The notes under the pieces are model-generated. The model searched no databases and was not told where the DNA came from. It saw nothing but the letters and a program-made list of their open reading frames with translations. This document shows positions 1 through 11,283 of a stretch of 64,000 bases of DNA, in pieces (positions within the stretch are counted from its first letter, which is position 1; each line of letters opens with the position of its first letter). The stretch is from positions 137,169-201,168 of the forward strand of contig JAJZVA010000003.1 of the NCBI GenBank assembly GCA_021845905.1, written 5' to 3'. Source of the stretch: Pseudomonadota bacterium (GTDB taxonomy: Bacteria; Pseudomonadota; Alphaproteobacteria; Micavibrionales; UBA2020). The position numbers were made by a program, and so were the translations under genes.

Positions 1-2
1 GT

Positions 3-116
3 TGGCGCGCCATGCGCCACTACACCGCCGCGCGGGAGATCATCGAGGTCGAACAGCTGATAGCCGTCAACCAAAGCGTCATCGACAAAGCCAAAAAAGC
101 CCCGCCCGCGCCCTGA
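3..116 (+). CDS. C-terminal fragment of an unidentified CDS truncated by the window edge
   Basis: Open frame from the window start (...WRAMRHYTAAREIIEVEQLIAVNQSVIDKAKKAPPAP) ending at TGA 114-116. Confidence 0.4.
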   Translation, partial: WRAMRHYTAAREIIEVEQLIAVNQSVIDKAKKAPPAP

Positions 117-117
117 C

Positions 118-894
118 CTACTTGCCTTTAAACGACGCCTTGCGTTTTTCGACGAAGGCTTCCATGCCCTCTTTCTGGTCCTGGGTCGAGAAACTGGCGT
201 GGAACAGGCGGCGTTCGAAGCGCAGGCCTTCGGCGAGCGTCGTCTCGTATGCGCGATTGACCGATTCCTTGACCATCATCGTCGCCAGCGGCGAGAAGGA
301 GGCGATCTTCTCCGCGATCTTCATCGTTTCGGCCATCAGATCCGCCGCCGGAAAGACCCTTGCCACCAGCCCCGCCCGCTCCGCTTCCACCGCGTCCATC
401 ATGCGGCCGGTGAGGCAAAGCTCCATCGCCTTCGATTTTCCGACAAGGCGCGTGAGGCGTTGCGTGCCGCCGGCGCCCGGCAGTGTGCCGATGGTGATTT
501 CGGGCTGCGAAAACTTCGCCGTGTCGGCGGCGAGAATGAAATCGCACATCATGGAAAGCTCGTTGCCGCCGCCGAGACAATAGCCCGCCACCGCCGCGAT
601 CACCGGCTTCCTGCACCGCGCGACGCGCTCCCAGTTTTTGGTGATGAAATCCTCCCTGAAAGTATCGACGAACGTCTTCTCCGCCATCTCCTTGATGTCC
701 GCGCCGGCGGCGAAGACCTTGTCGCCGCCGGTGACGACGATGACGCGGATCGCGTCGTCGCTTTCGAAGTCGTCAAGCGCGCGCGTCGTCTCGTCCATCA
801 GCGCGGCGCAAAAAGCGTTGAGCGCGTGCGGGCGGTTGAAGGTGATGACGCCGACGGCGCCTTTCTTTTCAGCGATGATGTTCTCGAAAGTCAT
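118..894 (-). CDS. Enoyl-CoA hydratase/isomerase (crotonase) family protein
   Basis: 258 aa; crotonase motifs VFAAGADIKEM, GYCLGGGNELSMMCDFILAAD, FSQPEITIGTLPGAGGTQRL. Confidence 0.93.
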   Translation of the reverse strand: MTFENIIAEKKGAVGVITFNRPHALNAFCAALMDETTRALDDFESDDAIRVIVVTGGDKVFAAGADIKEMAEKTFVDTFREDFITKNWERVARCRKPVIAAVAGYCLGGGNELSMMCDFILAADTAKFSQPEITIGTLPGAGGTQRLTRLVGKSKAMELCLTGRMMDAVEAERAGLVARVFPAADLMAETMKIAEKIASFSPLATMMVKESVNRAYETTLAEGLRFERRLFHASFSTQDQKEGMEAFVEKRKASFKGK

Positions 895-920
895 GGCGCG
901 TCTCCTTGTTAATCGTCCTG

Positions 921-1277
921 TCAGTCATCGGGGGTAACGGAAAAATCGACCAGCGTCTCGCCCGCCGAGCGCCCGAAACTCATCTTCAGCTTCTCATGCG
1001 CGCGGACGAACACGCCCTTCTTTATCTCTTTCCAGCCGAGCGGCGGCAGGCAACGATCATAAAACCCGAGCACGTCTTTTTCCGGCGTCGCGGTCGTGGC
1101 GCTGAACTCGACGATGCGCCCGGCGGGCTTGTCGAAGATGACCGTGTCCGCGGGCTGCTCGACCATGCCCTGCATCATCGGCAGGTCGTTCATCGCGCTG
1201 AAATAGGCCGTCTCCGCCGCAAAGGACGGCGTGGCGAGAAGGGCGAAAGCAAAGATCATGGCGAGTTTTTTCAACAT
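921..1277 (-). CDS. Small secreted protein of unknown function
   Basis: 118 aa with N-terminal signal peptide (MLKKLAMIFAFALLATPSFAA), between mutM and the crotonase gene. Confidence 0.65.
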   Translation of the reverse strand: MLKKLAMIFAFALLATPSFAAETAYFSAMNDLPMMQGMVEQPADTVIFDKPAGRIVEFSATTATPEKDVLGFYDRCLPPLGWKEIKKGVFVRAHEKLKMSFGRSAGETLVDFSVTPDD

Positions 1278-1281
1278 GGGA

Positions 1282-2133
1282 TTATCCTAGCCCCGCTTGT
1301 TTGACGGGGCAATAGAATGTTGAACGCCCGCCCTGCGCGATGCGGCGCACGCCGCCCGTCTTTCTGATATCGCAAACGCAGCCTTTGCATTTTTGCCCCT
1401 CCCTGTCATAAACCGCGAACTGGTGCTGGAAATAGCCAAGCTCGCCGTCGGTCTGCACGTAATCGCGCAAGCTGCTGCCGCCCGCCTTGATCGCGCGTTT
1501 CAAAACGCGCTTGATCTCGGTCAAGAGCCGCTTGAGCGCGGCGGGGCCCACGTCTCCGGCGCGCGCTTCAGGGTCGATGCCCGCGGCGAACAAAGCTTCG
1601 GATGCGTATATATTCCCGACGCCGACGACGATGCGCTGGTCCATGATGGCGGGCTTGACCGCGACTTTTTTTCCTTTGAGTTTTTCCGCGAGATATTTGA
1701 CGGTGAAATCTTTGCCGAGCGGCTCCGGCCCCAAAGCGCGGAACAATTTGTGGTTTTCAAGCGCATCCGTTTGCGCCAGCGTGGCAAGCCCGAAGCGGCG
1801 CGGATCGTTCATCGCCACGCGCGCGCCGTCATCCATCGTCAGGACGAGATGATCGTGCGTCGCGGGTTTATAAACGTCTTCCTTGCCGAAAATCACCAGC
1901 CGCCCCGACATGCCGAGATGCAAGATCAGCGTGCGCCCGTCGGAAAGATTCATCAGAACGTATTTGGCGCGGCGGGAAATGGACGCGACCTTCACGTCGG
2001 CCAGCTTGCGAAGCGCGGGCGGAAACGGCACGCGCAGGCCGCTCCTGTTCAGCGTGACGGATTTTATTTTCCGGCCGGCGAGTTTCTTCGCAAGGCCGCG
2101 GCAAACGGTTTCAACCTCCGGCAGTTCGGGCAT
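1282..2133 (-). CDS. mutM: Formamidopyrimidine-DNA glycosylase
   Basis: N-terminus MPELPEVETVCRGL (catalytic Pro), internal VGNIYASEALF, C-terminal zinc finger CKGC...RSTFYCPVKQ; start set at the MPELPE Met rather than the longer ORF start. Confidence 0.96.
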   Translation of the reverse strand: MPELPEVETVCRGLAKKLAGRKIKSVTLNRSGLRVPFPPALRKLADVKVASISRRAKYVLMNLSDGRTLILHLGMSGRLVIFGKEDVYKPATHDHLVLTMDDGARVAMNDPRRFGLATLAQTDALENHKLFRALGPEPLGKDFTVKYLAEKLKGKKVAVKPAIMDQRIVVGVGNIYASEALFAAGIDPEARAGDVGPAALKRLLTEIKRVLKRAIKAGGSSLRDYVQTDGELGYFQHQFAVYDREGQKCKGCVCDIRKTGGVRRIAQGGRSTFYCPVKQAGLG

Positions 2134-2254
2134 GAATGCGCCTTTCGTCTCGATCATGACAGGACGGAGCATAGCACAAACCCACTGGAATCCGCACGCG
2201 CGGAAAACCGGGCACGCGCACGTCACGCCGTAATCAGACTTTCACGGCAAACAA

Positions 2255-2289
2255 AAAAGACCCCGCCTTCAAAAGCGGGGTCTTTCTTT
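2255..2289. terminator. Intrinsic, probably bidirectional terminator between mutM and groEL
   Basis: AAAAAAGACCCCGCCTTCAAAAGCGGGGTCTTTCTTT: GC stem flanked by A and T tracts. Confidence 0.85.
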
Positions 2290-2311
2290 GTTCTGTGTGA
2301 ACGGGAGAGGA

Positions 2312-4365
<2,054 letters not shown>

Positions 4366-4439
4366 GGTTTGTTTCTCCTTCTATATATGTTGCGAACTAT
4401 GTTCGCGGTTAGACAGGTTGCGGAGGCAGAATCAGTCGA

Positions 4440-4466
4440 TTAGCACTCTGTCTCCTTAAGTGCTAT
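4440..4466 (-). promoter_or_regulatory. CIRCE operator (HrcA site), groES-proximal copy
   Basis: TTAGCACTC-N9-AAGTGCTAT, close to TTAGCACTC-N9-GAGTGCTAA, upstream of groES. Confidence 0.85.
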
Positions 4467-4520
4467 TTTTTACCCCCGCGCCGAAAATTTTTCAATGAAA
4501 TTCAAACAGTTCAAGAAAAT

Positions 4521-4547
4521 TTGGCACTCCCCCAAAAAGAGTGCCAA
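4521..4547 (-). promoter_or_regulatory. Second CIRCE-like operator upstream of groES
   Basis: TTGGCACTC-N9-GAGTGCCAA, perfect 9-9-9 inverted repeat. Confidence 0.8.
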
Positions 4548-4661
4548 GGGCTTGATTTCCAAGTTTTTTACACAGATTGAGCAATATATGATTAAATAAA
4601 GATATGGAGTTGTTACGAAAGAAAACAATTCCGCCAGATTCGGAACAGGAGTTTTAAGAAT

Positions 4662-4925
4662 ATGGCAAGTTTGATTCTGCAACTGCAAGACTACCGCCTG
4701 ACGACGGCGGAAATCCTTTACCACATGCCCGACCACCCGCAACTGCTGCAGACCTTTTTGTGGCAGGAATACGACCTTGCGCCGGAATTCCCCGAGCTTC
4801 AGCGCTTTTTGAAATTCTGGACGCGCGAGATCGACGGCAAGCTTCACTCCGTGCGCGTCGGCCACAAAAAGCTGATCACGCTGGAAGACATTTCCTATTG
4901 CCGGACGGAATATCTGATCAACTGA
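4662..4925 (+). CDS. usg: Usg family protein
   Basis: 87 aa MASLILQLQDYRLTTAEILYHMPDHPQLLQTFLWQEYDLAPEFPELQRFLKFW...LHSVRVGHKK, matches remembered Usg family sequence. Confidence 0.85.
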   Translation: MASLILQLQDYRLTTAEILYHMPDHPQLLQTFLWQEYDLAPEFPELQRFLKFWTREIDGKLHSVRVGHKKLITLEDISYCRTEYLIN

Positions 4926-4931
4926 AAGGCT

Positions 4932-5348
4932 TTAAGGCCCTTTGGGCGCAGCGGCTCTTTTTACGGCCAGCTTTTGCTGGTGATTTTTTTTAGCGACCAG
5001 ATATGTTGCATGCAGGCGCAAGGCAAGGGTTGATACCACGCCCACGGATCCCAATGCTATCGTACATGCCGCTACTGCAGGCAAATTAGCTGTCAATCCC
5101 ACCGCCACCGGAAGCACGGCTGACGATCCCAATACCGCACCGCCAATACCTGTCATGACCCGCGCTCCGGTATCATAATTCACTCCGTTGCGGTCGAGCA
5201 TCGTGTGACCGGAAGCCCAGTTAAAAGTCGCGGCAAGCGCATGTCCGCCGGTATCGACAACAGCGCGCGTTGCGCGATTGTTAAAAAGATTCTTTACCTC
5301 CGCGCCCGCCGTTTTGACCGTGGTTGAAAAATCCCCTTGATTCTGCAT
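4932..5348 (-). CDS. Hypothetical membrane-associated protein
   Basis: 138 aa with hydrophobic Gly/Ala-rich centre; preceded by a promoter TTGACA-N17-TATAAA read on the minus strand. Confidence 0.6.
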   Translation of the reverse strand: MQNQGDFSTTVKTAGAEVKNLFNNRATRAVVDTGGHALAATFNWASGHTMLDRNGVNYDTGARVMTGIGGAVLGSSAVLPVAVGLTANLPAVAACTIALGSVGVVSTLALRLHATYLVAKKNHQQKLAVKRAAAPKGP

Positions 5349-5621
5349 AATTAAACACCCCTCTGTTTAATTCACGTAACTAAATTAATTTATACCCCAT
5401 TTTTATATTTATGTCAATAAAATTCGACTTTTTATTGTTTTTACTGCTTTAATTAGCGGAATATCTGATCAACTGAAGAACGTTACAGCTCGTTGGGTGC
5501 CAAGGGCTTTTTTGCAGCCAGTTTTTCCCGGTGCTGTTGCCTGCCGTCCAGAACCGTCATTACGCTATTTACACGTATTCAATTTTATGGTAAAAAATTT
5601 TCATACAAAGGATCTTTTTGA

Positions 5622-6359
5622 ATGCCAAACGAGAACCGCGACAAACATTCGCCCGCCCCCGCACTCGCCTTCGACTTCAACCGCGCGGCGGAAGACGCGC
5701 GCCGCGATTACCCCGAGGAAACGAAAAACATCACCTTCATCGACATTTCCGAAGAAGGCGCAAGCGAAAAGCTCGCGCGCTGGATCGCCTCGACGTCGCC
5801 CGCCTATCTGGAACAGCTCGCCAAAGGGCTCGGCGTGCCCGTGGCGGATGCGGCGGAGGGAATCCTCTTCAACGCGCTGCTCGGCGGCGGCATCAGCATG
5901 AAGGATTGCGTTTCGGGCAAAAGCTGCCTTCTGATGTCAAACGAAAGCGGCAAATCGCTGGCTGACATCATGTTCTCCCTGCCGGTGGAAAAGACCAACG
6001 CCTTCGCTTTCTATCACGAGCTCGGCCACCTGATCACGCCGCGCGGCATGACGGAGAAGGAACTCGAGTTCGTGAAGGACGGCGACGATCCGGGCATCGA
6101 CGCTACGACGCTCACCCTCTGCGAGATCAGCGCCGATTGCTTCGGCGCGCTGAAAGGCCTGCGCGACGGCTTTCTCGACGCGGACGACCTGAAAAAACTC
6201 ATCGCCGACCGCCGCGCCGGAGACGCGGTGCACGCCACAGCCGACGCGTTGCAAGACATTCTGGACGAGTACGACGCGCATGACATCGCATCCCTCTCGC
6301 CCGCGCAACTCAAAAAAGCCGCCGCCGCGCGCGCGGAAAAATTCGCGCCGGAAATCTAA
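5622..6359 (+). CDS. Putative zinc metallopeptidase-like protein
   Basis: 245 aa; HExxH motif in FYHELGHLITPRG, with CEISADCFG downstream as possible third-ligand region. Confidence 0.6.
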   Translation: MPNENRDKHSPAPALAFDFNRAAEDARRDYPEETKNITFIDISEEGASEKLARWIASTSPAYLEQLAKGLGVPVADAAEGILFNALLGGGISMKDCVSGKSCLLMSNESGKSLADIMFSLPVEKTNAFAFYHELGHLITPRGMTEKELEFVKDGDDPGIDATTLTLCEISADCFGALKGLRDGFLDADDLKKLIADRRAGDAVHATADALQDILDEYDAHDIASLSPAQLKKAAAARAEKFAPEI

Positions 6360-6371
6360 AATATTCCAAAC

Positions 6372-6971
6372 TTAAAAAATCTTGTCGAGCGGGTTGGTTT
6401 TCTGCTCGATGGTCGGCACCATGCCCGTATTGATCGGCTTGCCTTCGGCCTGATCTTTCTTGATGCGCGCGGCTTCGGCCTCCGGATCGACCAGCGAGGG
6501 CGGAATGTCGTTGACCGAAGGCTTGGCGTCCTGCCAGAAGATCAGTTTGTCGGTGACCGGCTGGTTTTTCAAGGCGATATAGCCGTTGTCCTGATCGATC
6601 AGCTGGCGGATGTCGGGATTGGCGTTGGGCACGCCGAGCTTGTCCATGAAGGCGGTCACGGCGGGATCGGCGGGCGCGGGCTTGGGCGCGGGCGCATCCG
6701 TCGTCGCCATGGTCTCGCCCATCAGCTCATCCTTCACCTGCGACGACGTCGCCGCCGTCGCGGCGGGCGTCACGGCGCCGGCATCGGCAGGCGGACGCAA
6801 CGCGTAATCGGGTGGCAGCGTCAGCGGCGCGCGCGTCACGACGTCGAACGCGTTGGGCGAATGACGGCCGACGCCCATTTCCTGTTTCACGCCGGAACAG
6901 GCGGAAAGCGCCAAAGCCGCGAGCAGAAAAGCGCCCGCGGTCAGGAGGTTCTTCGGTATCTTTTTATTCAT
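6372..6971 (-). CDS. DUF3035 / BamF-like lipoprotein
   Basis: Lipobox LSAC after signal peptide (MNKKIPKNLLTAGAFLLAALALSACSG), RAPLTLPPDYALRPP motif; ATGA overlap with lspA. Start taken inside the longer ORF. Confidence 0.7.
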   Translation of the reverse strand: MNKKIPKNLLTAGAFLLAALALSACSGVKQEMGVGRHSPNAFDVVTRAPLTLPPDYALRPPADAGAVTPAATAATSSQVKDELMGETMATTDAPAPKPAPADPAVTAFMDKLGVPNANPDIRQLIDQDNGYIALKNQPVTDKLIFWQDAKPSVNDIPPSLVDPEAEAARIKKDQAEGKPINTGMVPTIEQKTNPLDKIF

Positions 6972-7558
6972 GAGCTTCTCCTTGCGCTGGTATCGCCGAG
7001 AAAGGACCCGAGCATCAGGATGCCCGCGCCGACGACGATGCAGCTGTCTGCGAGATTGAAGGCCGGCCAGTGATACTGCCGGTAGTGAACATCGATGAAA
7101 TCGGCCACGGCGTCGAAGCGCACGCGGTCGATGACGTTGGCGAGCGCGCCGCCGGAGATGAGGCTCAAGGCCGTGGCCGTCCAGGCCTGCGCCGACATCG
7201 CCAGCCACATCAGCAGGAGCAGAGAAATGACCAGCGAAACGCCGATGAAGACCAGCGCCATTTTCGGCTTGCCGGTATCGAACATGCCGAAGCTGATGCC
7301 CTGGTTCCACACCATGACGAGGTTGAGGAACGGCGCCAGCGTCATGTGCTTGAAATGCTCGCGCAGCATGACGAAGAAGCCGATTTTCTTCATGGTGACG
7401 AACCAGTGGGCGAACGTCTCGGGCGCGACGCCCGCGGGGCGCAATATTTTGTTCATGACCAGCCACTTGGTGTACTGGTCGGCGGCGATCACGCCGGAGA
7501 CCAGCGCGAGGCCGGGCAGAAAATATTTTCCCCTGCGGGATGAAGCAGCCATCGTCAT
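6968..7558 (-). CDS. lspA: Lipoprotein signal peptidase (signal peptidase II)
   Basis: 196 aa; ADQYTKW, VWNQGISFGMF, GGALANVIDRVRFDAVADFIDVHY...WPAFNLADS. Confidence 0.95.
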   Translation of the reverse strand: MTMAASSRRGKYFLPGLALVSGVIAADQYTKWLVMNKILRPAGVAPETFAHWFVTMKKIGFFVMLREHFKHMTLAPFLNLVMVWNQGISFGMFDTGKPKMALVFIGVSLVISLLLLMWLAMSAQAWTATALSLISGGALANVIDRVRFDAVADFIDVHYRQYHWPAFNLADSCIVVGAGILMLGSFLGDTSARRSS

Positions 7559-7564
7559 TTCCTT

Positions 7565-8506
7565 TTATCGATCACGCGACGATTTCAGCACAGCGACGGC
7601 GCGGACGCAATCCTCTTTCATTTGCGCGATCAGCGCATCGAGACTGTCGAACCGCGCCTCGGGGCGCAAATGCCGCACGGGGCGCACGCGCGCCATTTTT
7701 CCATAGATTTCCCGATTGAAATCGAAAATAAAAGTTTCGAACAGCGGCTGAGGGCTTTCGAACATCGGGCGGATGCCGAAGCTGGAAACGCCGTCGCGCC
7801 AAAAGTCCTCGCCCGCGACCTGCACCCGCACGGCATAGATGCCGTAGGGAATCTGCACATAGTCCGCCACGCGCTGGTTGATGGTGGGAAAGCCGAGTTC
7901 CCGCCCGCGCTTGTCGCCGTGCTCGATCGCGGCCTCGACCGCCCACGGCCAGCCGAGCATCTCTTCGGCGAGATCGAACCGCGCCGCTTTCAGAAAGCCG
8001 CGCACCGCCGAGGAGGAATAAACCTGATGCGCCGCCGAAAGCGCAGGCGCGAGCGCCGTGAAGCCGAACCTGTCTTTTGCCGCCGCGAGCGTATCGACGT
8101 CGCCGGAGCGGTTTTTGCCGAACAGGAAATTTTCCCCCGTCACGACATGCCTTGCGCGCAAATCGCGCGCCAGTACGTCATCGACGAACGTCTGCGCCGC
8201 CATGTCCGCCAGCGCGGCGTCGAACGTCAGCTCGAAAATATGATCGACGCCGAGATCGAAAAGCAATCTTTGCTTCATCGGCGGAAGCGTCAGGCAAAAA
8301 GGTTCGGAATCGGGCTGGAAAAACCGGCGCGGATGCGGCGCGAAGGTGACGACGCCGAGCGGCGCGTTTTTTTTCCCGGCGATTTTCGCGGCTTCGGCGA
8401 TCAGCGCGCGGTGGCCCTTGTGCACGCCGTCGAAATTGCCGAGCGCGAGCACGCAACCTTGCGCTTGCGACGGAATGTTCCTGCTGTCACGATGAAGCTG
8501 CGCCAT
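7565..8506 (-). CDS. ribF: Bifunctional riboflavin kinase / FAD synthetase
   Basis: 313 aa; LALGNFDGVHKGHRALI, RGRELGFPTIN, GIYAVRV. Confidence 0.95.
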   Translation of the reverse strand: MAQLHRDSRNIPSQAQGCVLALGNFDGVHKGHRALIAEAAKIAGKKNAPLGVVTFAPHPRRFFQPDSEPFCLTLPPMKQRLLFDLGVDHIFELTFDAALADMAAQTFVDDVLARDLRARHVVTGENFLFGKNRSGDVDTLAAAKDRFGFTALAPALSAAHQVYSSSAVRGFLKAARFDLAEEMLGWPWAVEAAIEHGDKRGRELGFPTINQRVADYVQIPYGIYAVRVQVAGEDFWRDGVSSFGIRPMFESPQPLFETFIFDFNREIYGKMARVRPVRHLRPEARFDSLDALIAQMKEDCVRAVAVLKSSRDR

Positions 8507-8525
8507 GAACGTCGGGAGCCGGAGA

Positions 8526-9791
8526 TCAGGCCGCGGCGCGGGTGAGGCTTAAATTCTCCCACACGTCGCACAGGGCGTCGACCAGCGCGTTCATGTCCGC
8601 GTCGGTATGGAACGGCGACGGCGTGAGGCGCAGGCGCTCGGTGCCGCGCGGCACGGTCGGGTAGTTGATCGGCTGCACGTAGATGTTGTGGTAGAGCATG
8701 AGATCGTCCGACGCCGCCTTGCACAATCGCGCGTCACCCACCAACAGCGGCACGATGTGGCTGACCGATGGCATGACCGGCAGGCCGTTGTCGGCGAGAA
8801 GCTTCTTCAAGGTCGCGGCGCGCTCCTGATGCCGCGCGCGCTCGACCTGCGAGGTTTTGAGGTGCTTGACCGAAGCGACCGCGCCCGCCAGCAATCCCGG
8901 CGGCAGCGAGGTGGTGAAGATGAAACCCGATGCATAAGAGCGCACGACGTCGATGATCGCCTTGGTGCTGGCGATGTAGCCGCCCATGCAGCCGAACGCC
9001 TTGCCGAGCGTGCCTTCGATCACGTCGACGCGGTGCATCTGCCCGTCGCGCTCGGCGACGCCCGCGCCGCGCGGGCCGTACATGCCGACGGCGTGCACTT
9101 CGTCAAGATAGGTGAGCGCGCCGTATTCCTCGGCGAGGTCGCAGATCTCCCTGATCGGGGCGATGTCGCCGTCCATCGAATAGACCGATTCGAACGCGAT
9201 GATCTTCGGGCGGCAGCGCTCGACCGCGTTCAAAAGCGATTCCAGATGTTCGAGATCGTTGTGGCGGAAGATGTATTTCTCGCAACCCGATCCGCGGATG
9301 CCCGCGATCATCGAGGCGTGGTTCTTCTCGTCCGAAAAGACGACGCAATCCGGCAAAAGCTTCGCCAGCGTGCTGAGAGAGGCTTCGTTGGAAATGTAGC
9401 CCGAGGTGAAAACCAAAGCTTCCGGCTTGCCGTGCAGGTCGGCGAGCTCTTTTTCCAGCTCGATGTGATAGCGCGTCGTGCCGGAGATGTTGCGCGTGCC
9501 GCCCGCGCCCGCGCCGGAGGATTGCACCGCGGCGCAGGTCGCCTTGATCACGTCCGGATGCTGGCCCATGCCGAGATAATCGTTGCTGCACCAGATGGTG
9601 ATTTCGCGCGGATGGCCGGCGGCGTCGCGAAAGGTCGCCTTGGGGAAATGCCCGACGTGCCGTTCGAGATCGGCGAAGACGCGGTAGCGGCCTTCCTTGT
9701 GCAGGTCGGAGAGGCGCTTTTCAAAGAACGTCTCGTAAAAGCTGACCGGCGTGTTTTTGCTTTGCGCTTTCGGGGGGTTTTTCTTGGCCAT
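8526..9791 (-). CDS. hemA: 5-aminolevulinate synthase (C4 pathway)
   Basis: [51 protein letters not shown]; start at the internal MAKKNPPK Met, ORF extends to 9920. Confidence 0.95.
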   Translation of the reverse strand: MAKKNPPKAQSKNTPVSFYETFFEKRLSDLHKEGRYRVFADLERHVGHFPKATFRDAAGHPREITIWCSNDYLGMGQHPDVIKATCAAVQSSGAGAGGTRNISGTTRYHIELEKELADLHGKPEALVFTSGYISNEASLSTLAKLLPDCVVFSDEKNHASMIAGIRGSGCEKYIFRHNDLEHLESLLNAVERCRPKIIAFESVYSMDGDIAPIREICDLAEEYGALTYLDEVHAVGMYGPRGAGVAERDGQMHRVDVIEGTLGKAFGCMGGYIASTKAIIDVVRSYASGFIFTTSLPPGLLAGAVASVKHLKTSQVERARHQERAATLKKLLADNGLPVMPSVSHIVPLLVGDARLCKAASDDLMLYHNIYVQPINYPTVPRGTERLRLTPSPFHTDADMNALVDALCDVWENLSLTRAAA

Positions 9792-10064
9792 GTTGTTACC
9801 GGAGCCGTTGTTATTGGAAATGGAACGCATTTTGCTACCTGAGATTGTATATGATTGTCGTGCGGAAAGCACCTGGTTTCTTCCGGCTTTATGTTTACGC
9901 TTCATCGCCGCTGATATCAATATAAGAGCAAAAATTATATTTTGACATAAATTATACAGCCCCGCGCCAGTCCTCTTTGCGCAAAAACCGGCATTCCATT
10001 ATAACCTTCCCCCCGCACCGCCTTTCAGCTTAAGATATGCATCAGGGGGAGTTTTTTCAGCGCC

Positions 10065-10994
10065 ATGATCATTGTCTTCGGATCCTTGAACATCAACACG
10101 GTCATGCCGGTGGCGCATTTTCCCAAGCCGGGCGAGACCGTTCCCTGCACCTCGGATTATTTAAGCCATCCCGGCGGCAAGGGCGCGAACCAGGCGGTCG
10201 CGGCGGCGCGCGCGGGCGCGAAAGTCGCGGTGGTCGGAAAGATCGGCGACGACAGCTTCGGCCGCCGTTGCGTCAACAATCTCAAGAACCAGAGCATCTG
10301 GGCCTCGGGCATCGGCATGTCGGAGCACCCGACCGGCCACTCGACCGTCGCCGTCGATTCAAGCGGCATGAACATGTCGATCGTCGCGCCCGGCGCCAAC
10401 AACGACGCCACCGCCGATCAGGTGCCGGACGAGGTGCTGATCCCGCGCAACATCCTCCTCACCCAGCTTGAAGTGCCGCCGAAGGAAACCTTCATGGTTC
10501 TCTCCCGCGCGCGCAACCACAAGACGCCGACGATCCTCGACGCCTCGCCCGCCACCAAGATGACCAAGGAAGGCCTCGCCAACGTCGATTACCTGATCGT
10601 CAATGAGGTCGAGGCGCATCAGCTCGCCCACACGCTGCAGATCGCCGAGACCGATCCGCGCCTTATCGCCAAGGCCATCACCCGCCTTGGCAGCCCCGGC
10701 ATGGCCTGCATCATCACGCTGGAATCGAAAGGCTCCGTCGCGGTCAAGAACGACGAAACCTACGTCGTGCGCACGCTGCAGGTCGACGCGGTCGACACCA
10801 CCGGCGCGGGCGACGCCTTCTGCGGCATTTTCGCCGCGCGCCTCCAGCTCGGCCACGACTGGCGCAACGCCATGCACTACGCAGGGGTCGGCGCCGCGCT
10901 CTCGTGCCTTGCGCTCGGCGCGCAGGAAAGCATGCCGTTCATCGACGACATCGAGGCGCACGTCCACAAGGTCGAGCCCCCGCGCAAGATATGA
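10065..10994 (+). CDS. rbsK: Ribokinase / PfkB-family carbohydrate kinase
   Basis: 309 aa; HPGGKGANQAVAAARAGA and DTTGAGDAFCG signatures. Confidence 0.88.
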   Translation: MIIVFGSLNINTVMPVAHFPKPGETVPCTSDYLSHPGGKGANQAVAAARAGAKVAVVGKIGDDSFGRRCVNNLKNQSIWASGIGMSEHPTGHSTVAVDSSGMNMSIVAPGANNDATADQVPDEVLIPRNILLTQLEVPPKETFMVLSRARNHKTPTILDASPATKMTKEGLANVDYLIVNEVEAHQLAHTLQIAETDPRLIAKAITRLGSPGMACIITLESKGSVAVKNDETYVVRTLQVDAVDTTGAGDAFCGIFAARLQLGHDWRNAMHYAGVGAALSCLALGAQESMPFIDDIEAHVHKVEPPRKI

Positions 10995-11088
10995 AACGCC
11001 GCCTCGTGCCTGCGTGTTGAAAGCTTTCGTTTTTCCATTCGAATGAAACCCGTTTACACTTGTGACGTTGCGGCATTTTTTGCGGCAA

Positions 11089-11260
11089 CCGGGGCTTGAT
11101 AATCCCGTACTGAACGGTGGCGTGACCGTATTCACGCCGCTTCTCCGCGCTTTCATGCCCGGGAGGCGGCGGCGTATGTCCAAGGTTCTGCCCAAAGGCC
11201 GTCGCGGTCGTTTCAGTACGGCTTATCAACTCCCGGCGCCAGAGAATCCTCTCTGGCGCC
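11089..11260 (+). ncRNA. Structured RNA element, copy 1 (candidate cis-regulatory leader)
   Basis: Long-range helix CCGGGGCTTGATAATCCCGTACTGAA / TTCAGTACGGCTTATCAACTCCCGG, inner hairpin GGCGTGA-CCGTAT-TCACGCC, 3' hairpin GGCGCCAGAGA-ATCC-TCTCTGGCGCC; second copy at 48835-49011 with compensatory changes. Confidence 0.75.
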
Positions 11261-11283
11261 ATCTTTATCAAGGGAGAAAGACC

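Noticed and set aside
4470-4865. 131-aa minus-strand ORF spanning the groES upstream region
   Set aside because: Overlaps the CIRCE/promoter region and usg; no recognisable protein features
11066-11088. GTTGCGGCATTTTTTGCGGCAAC as an intrinsic terminator of the ribokinase gene
   Set aside because: Contains a central mismatch and the T run is in the loop rather than after the stem; may be part of the RNA element's 5' end
11062-11283. N-terminal part of the 132-aa plus-strand ORF 11062-11457
   Set aside because: Reads through the structured RNA element; copy 2 does not preserve this frame, so the GTG start at 11284 after the RBS is preferred
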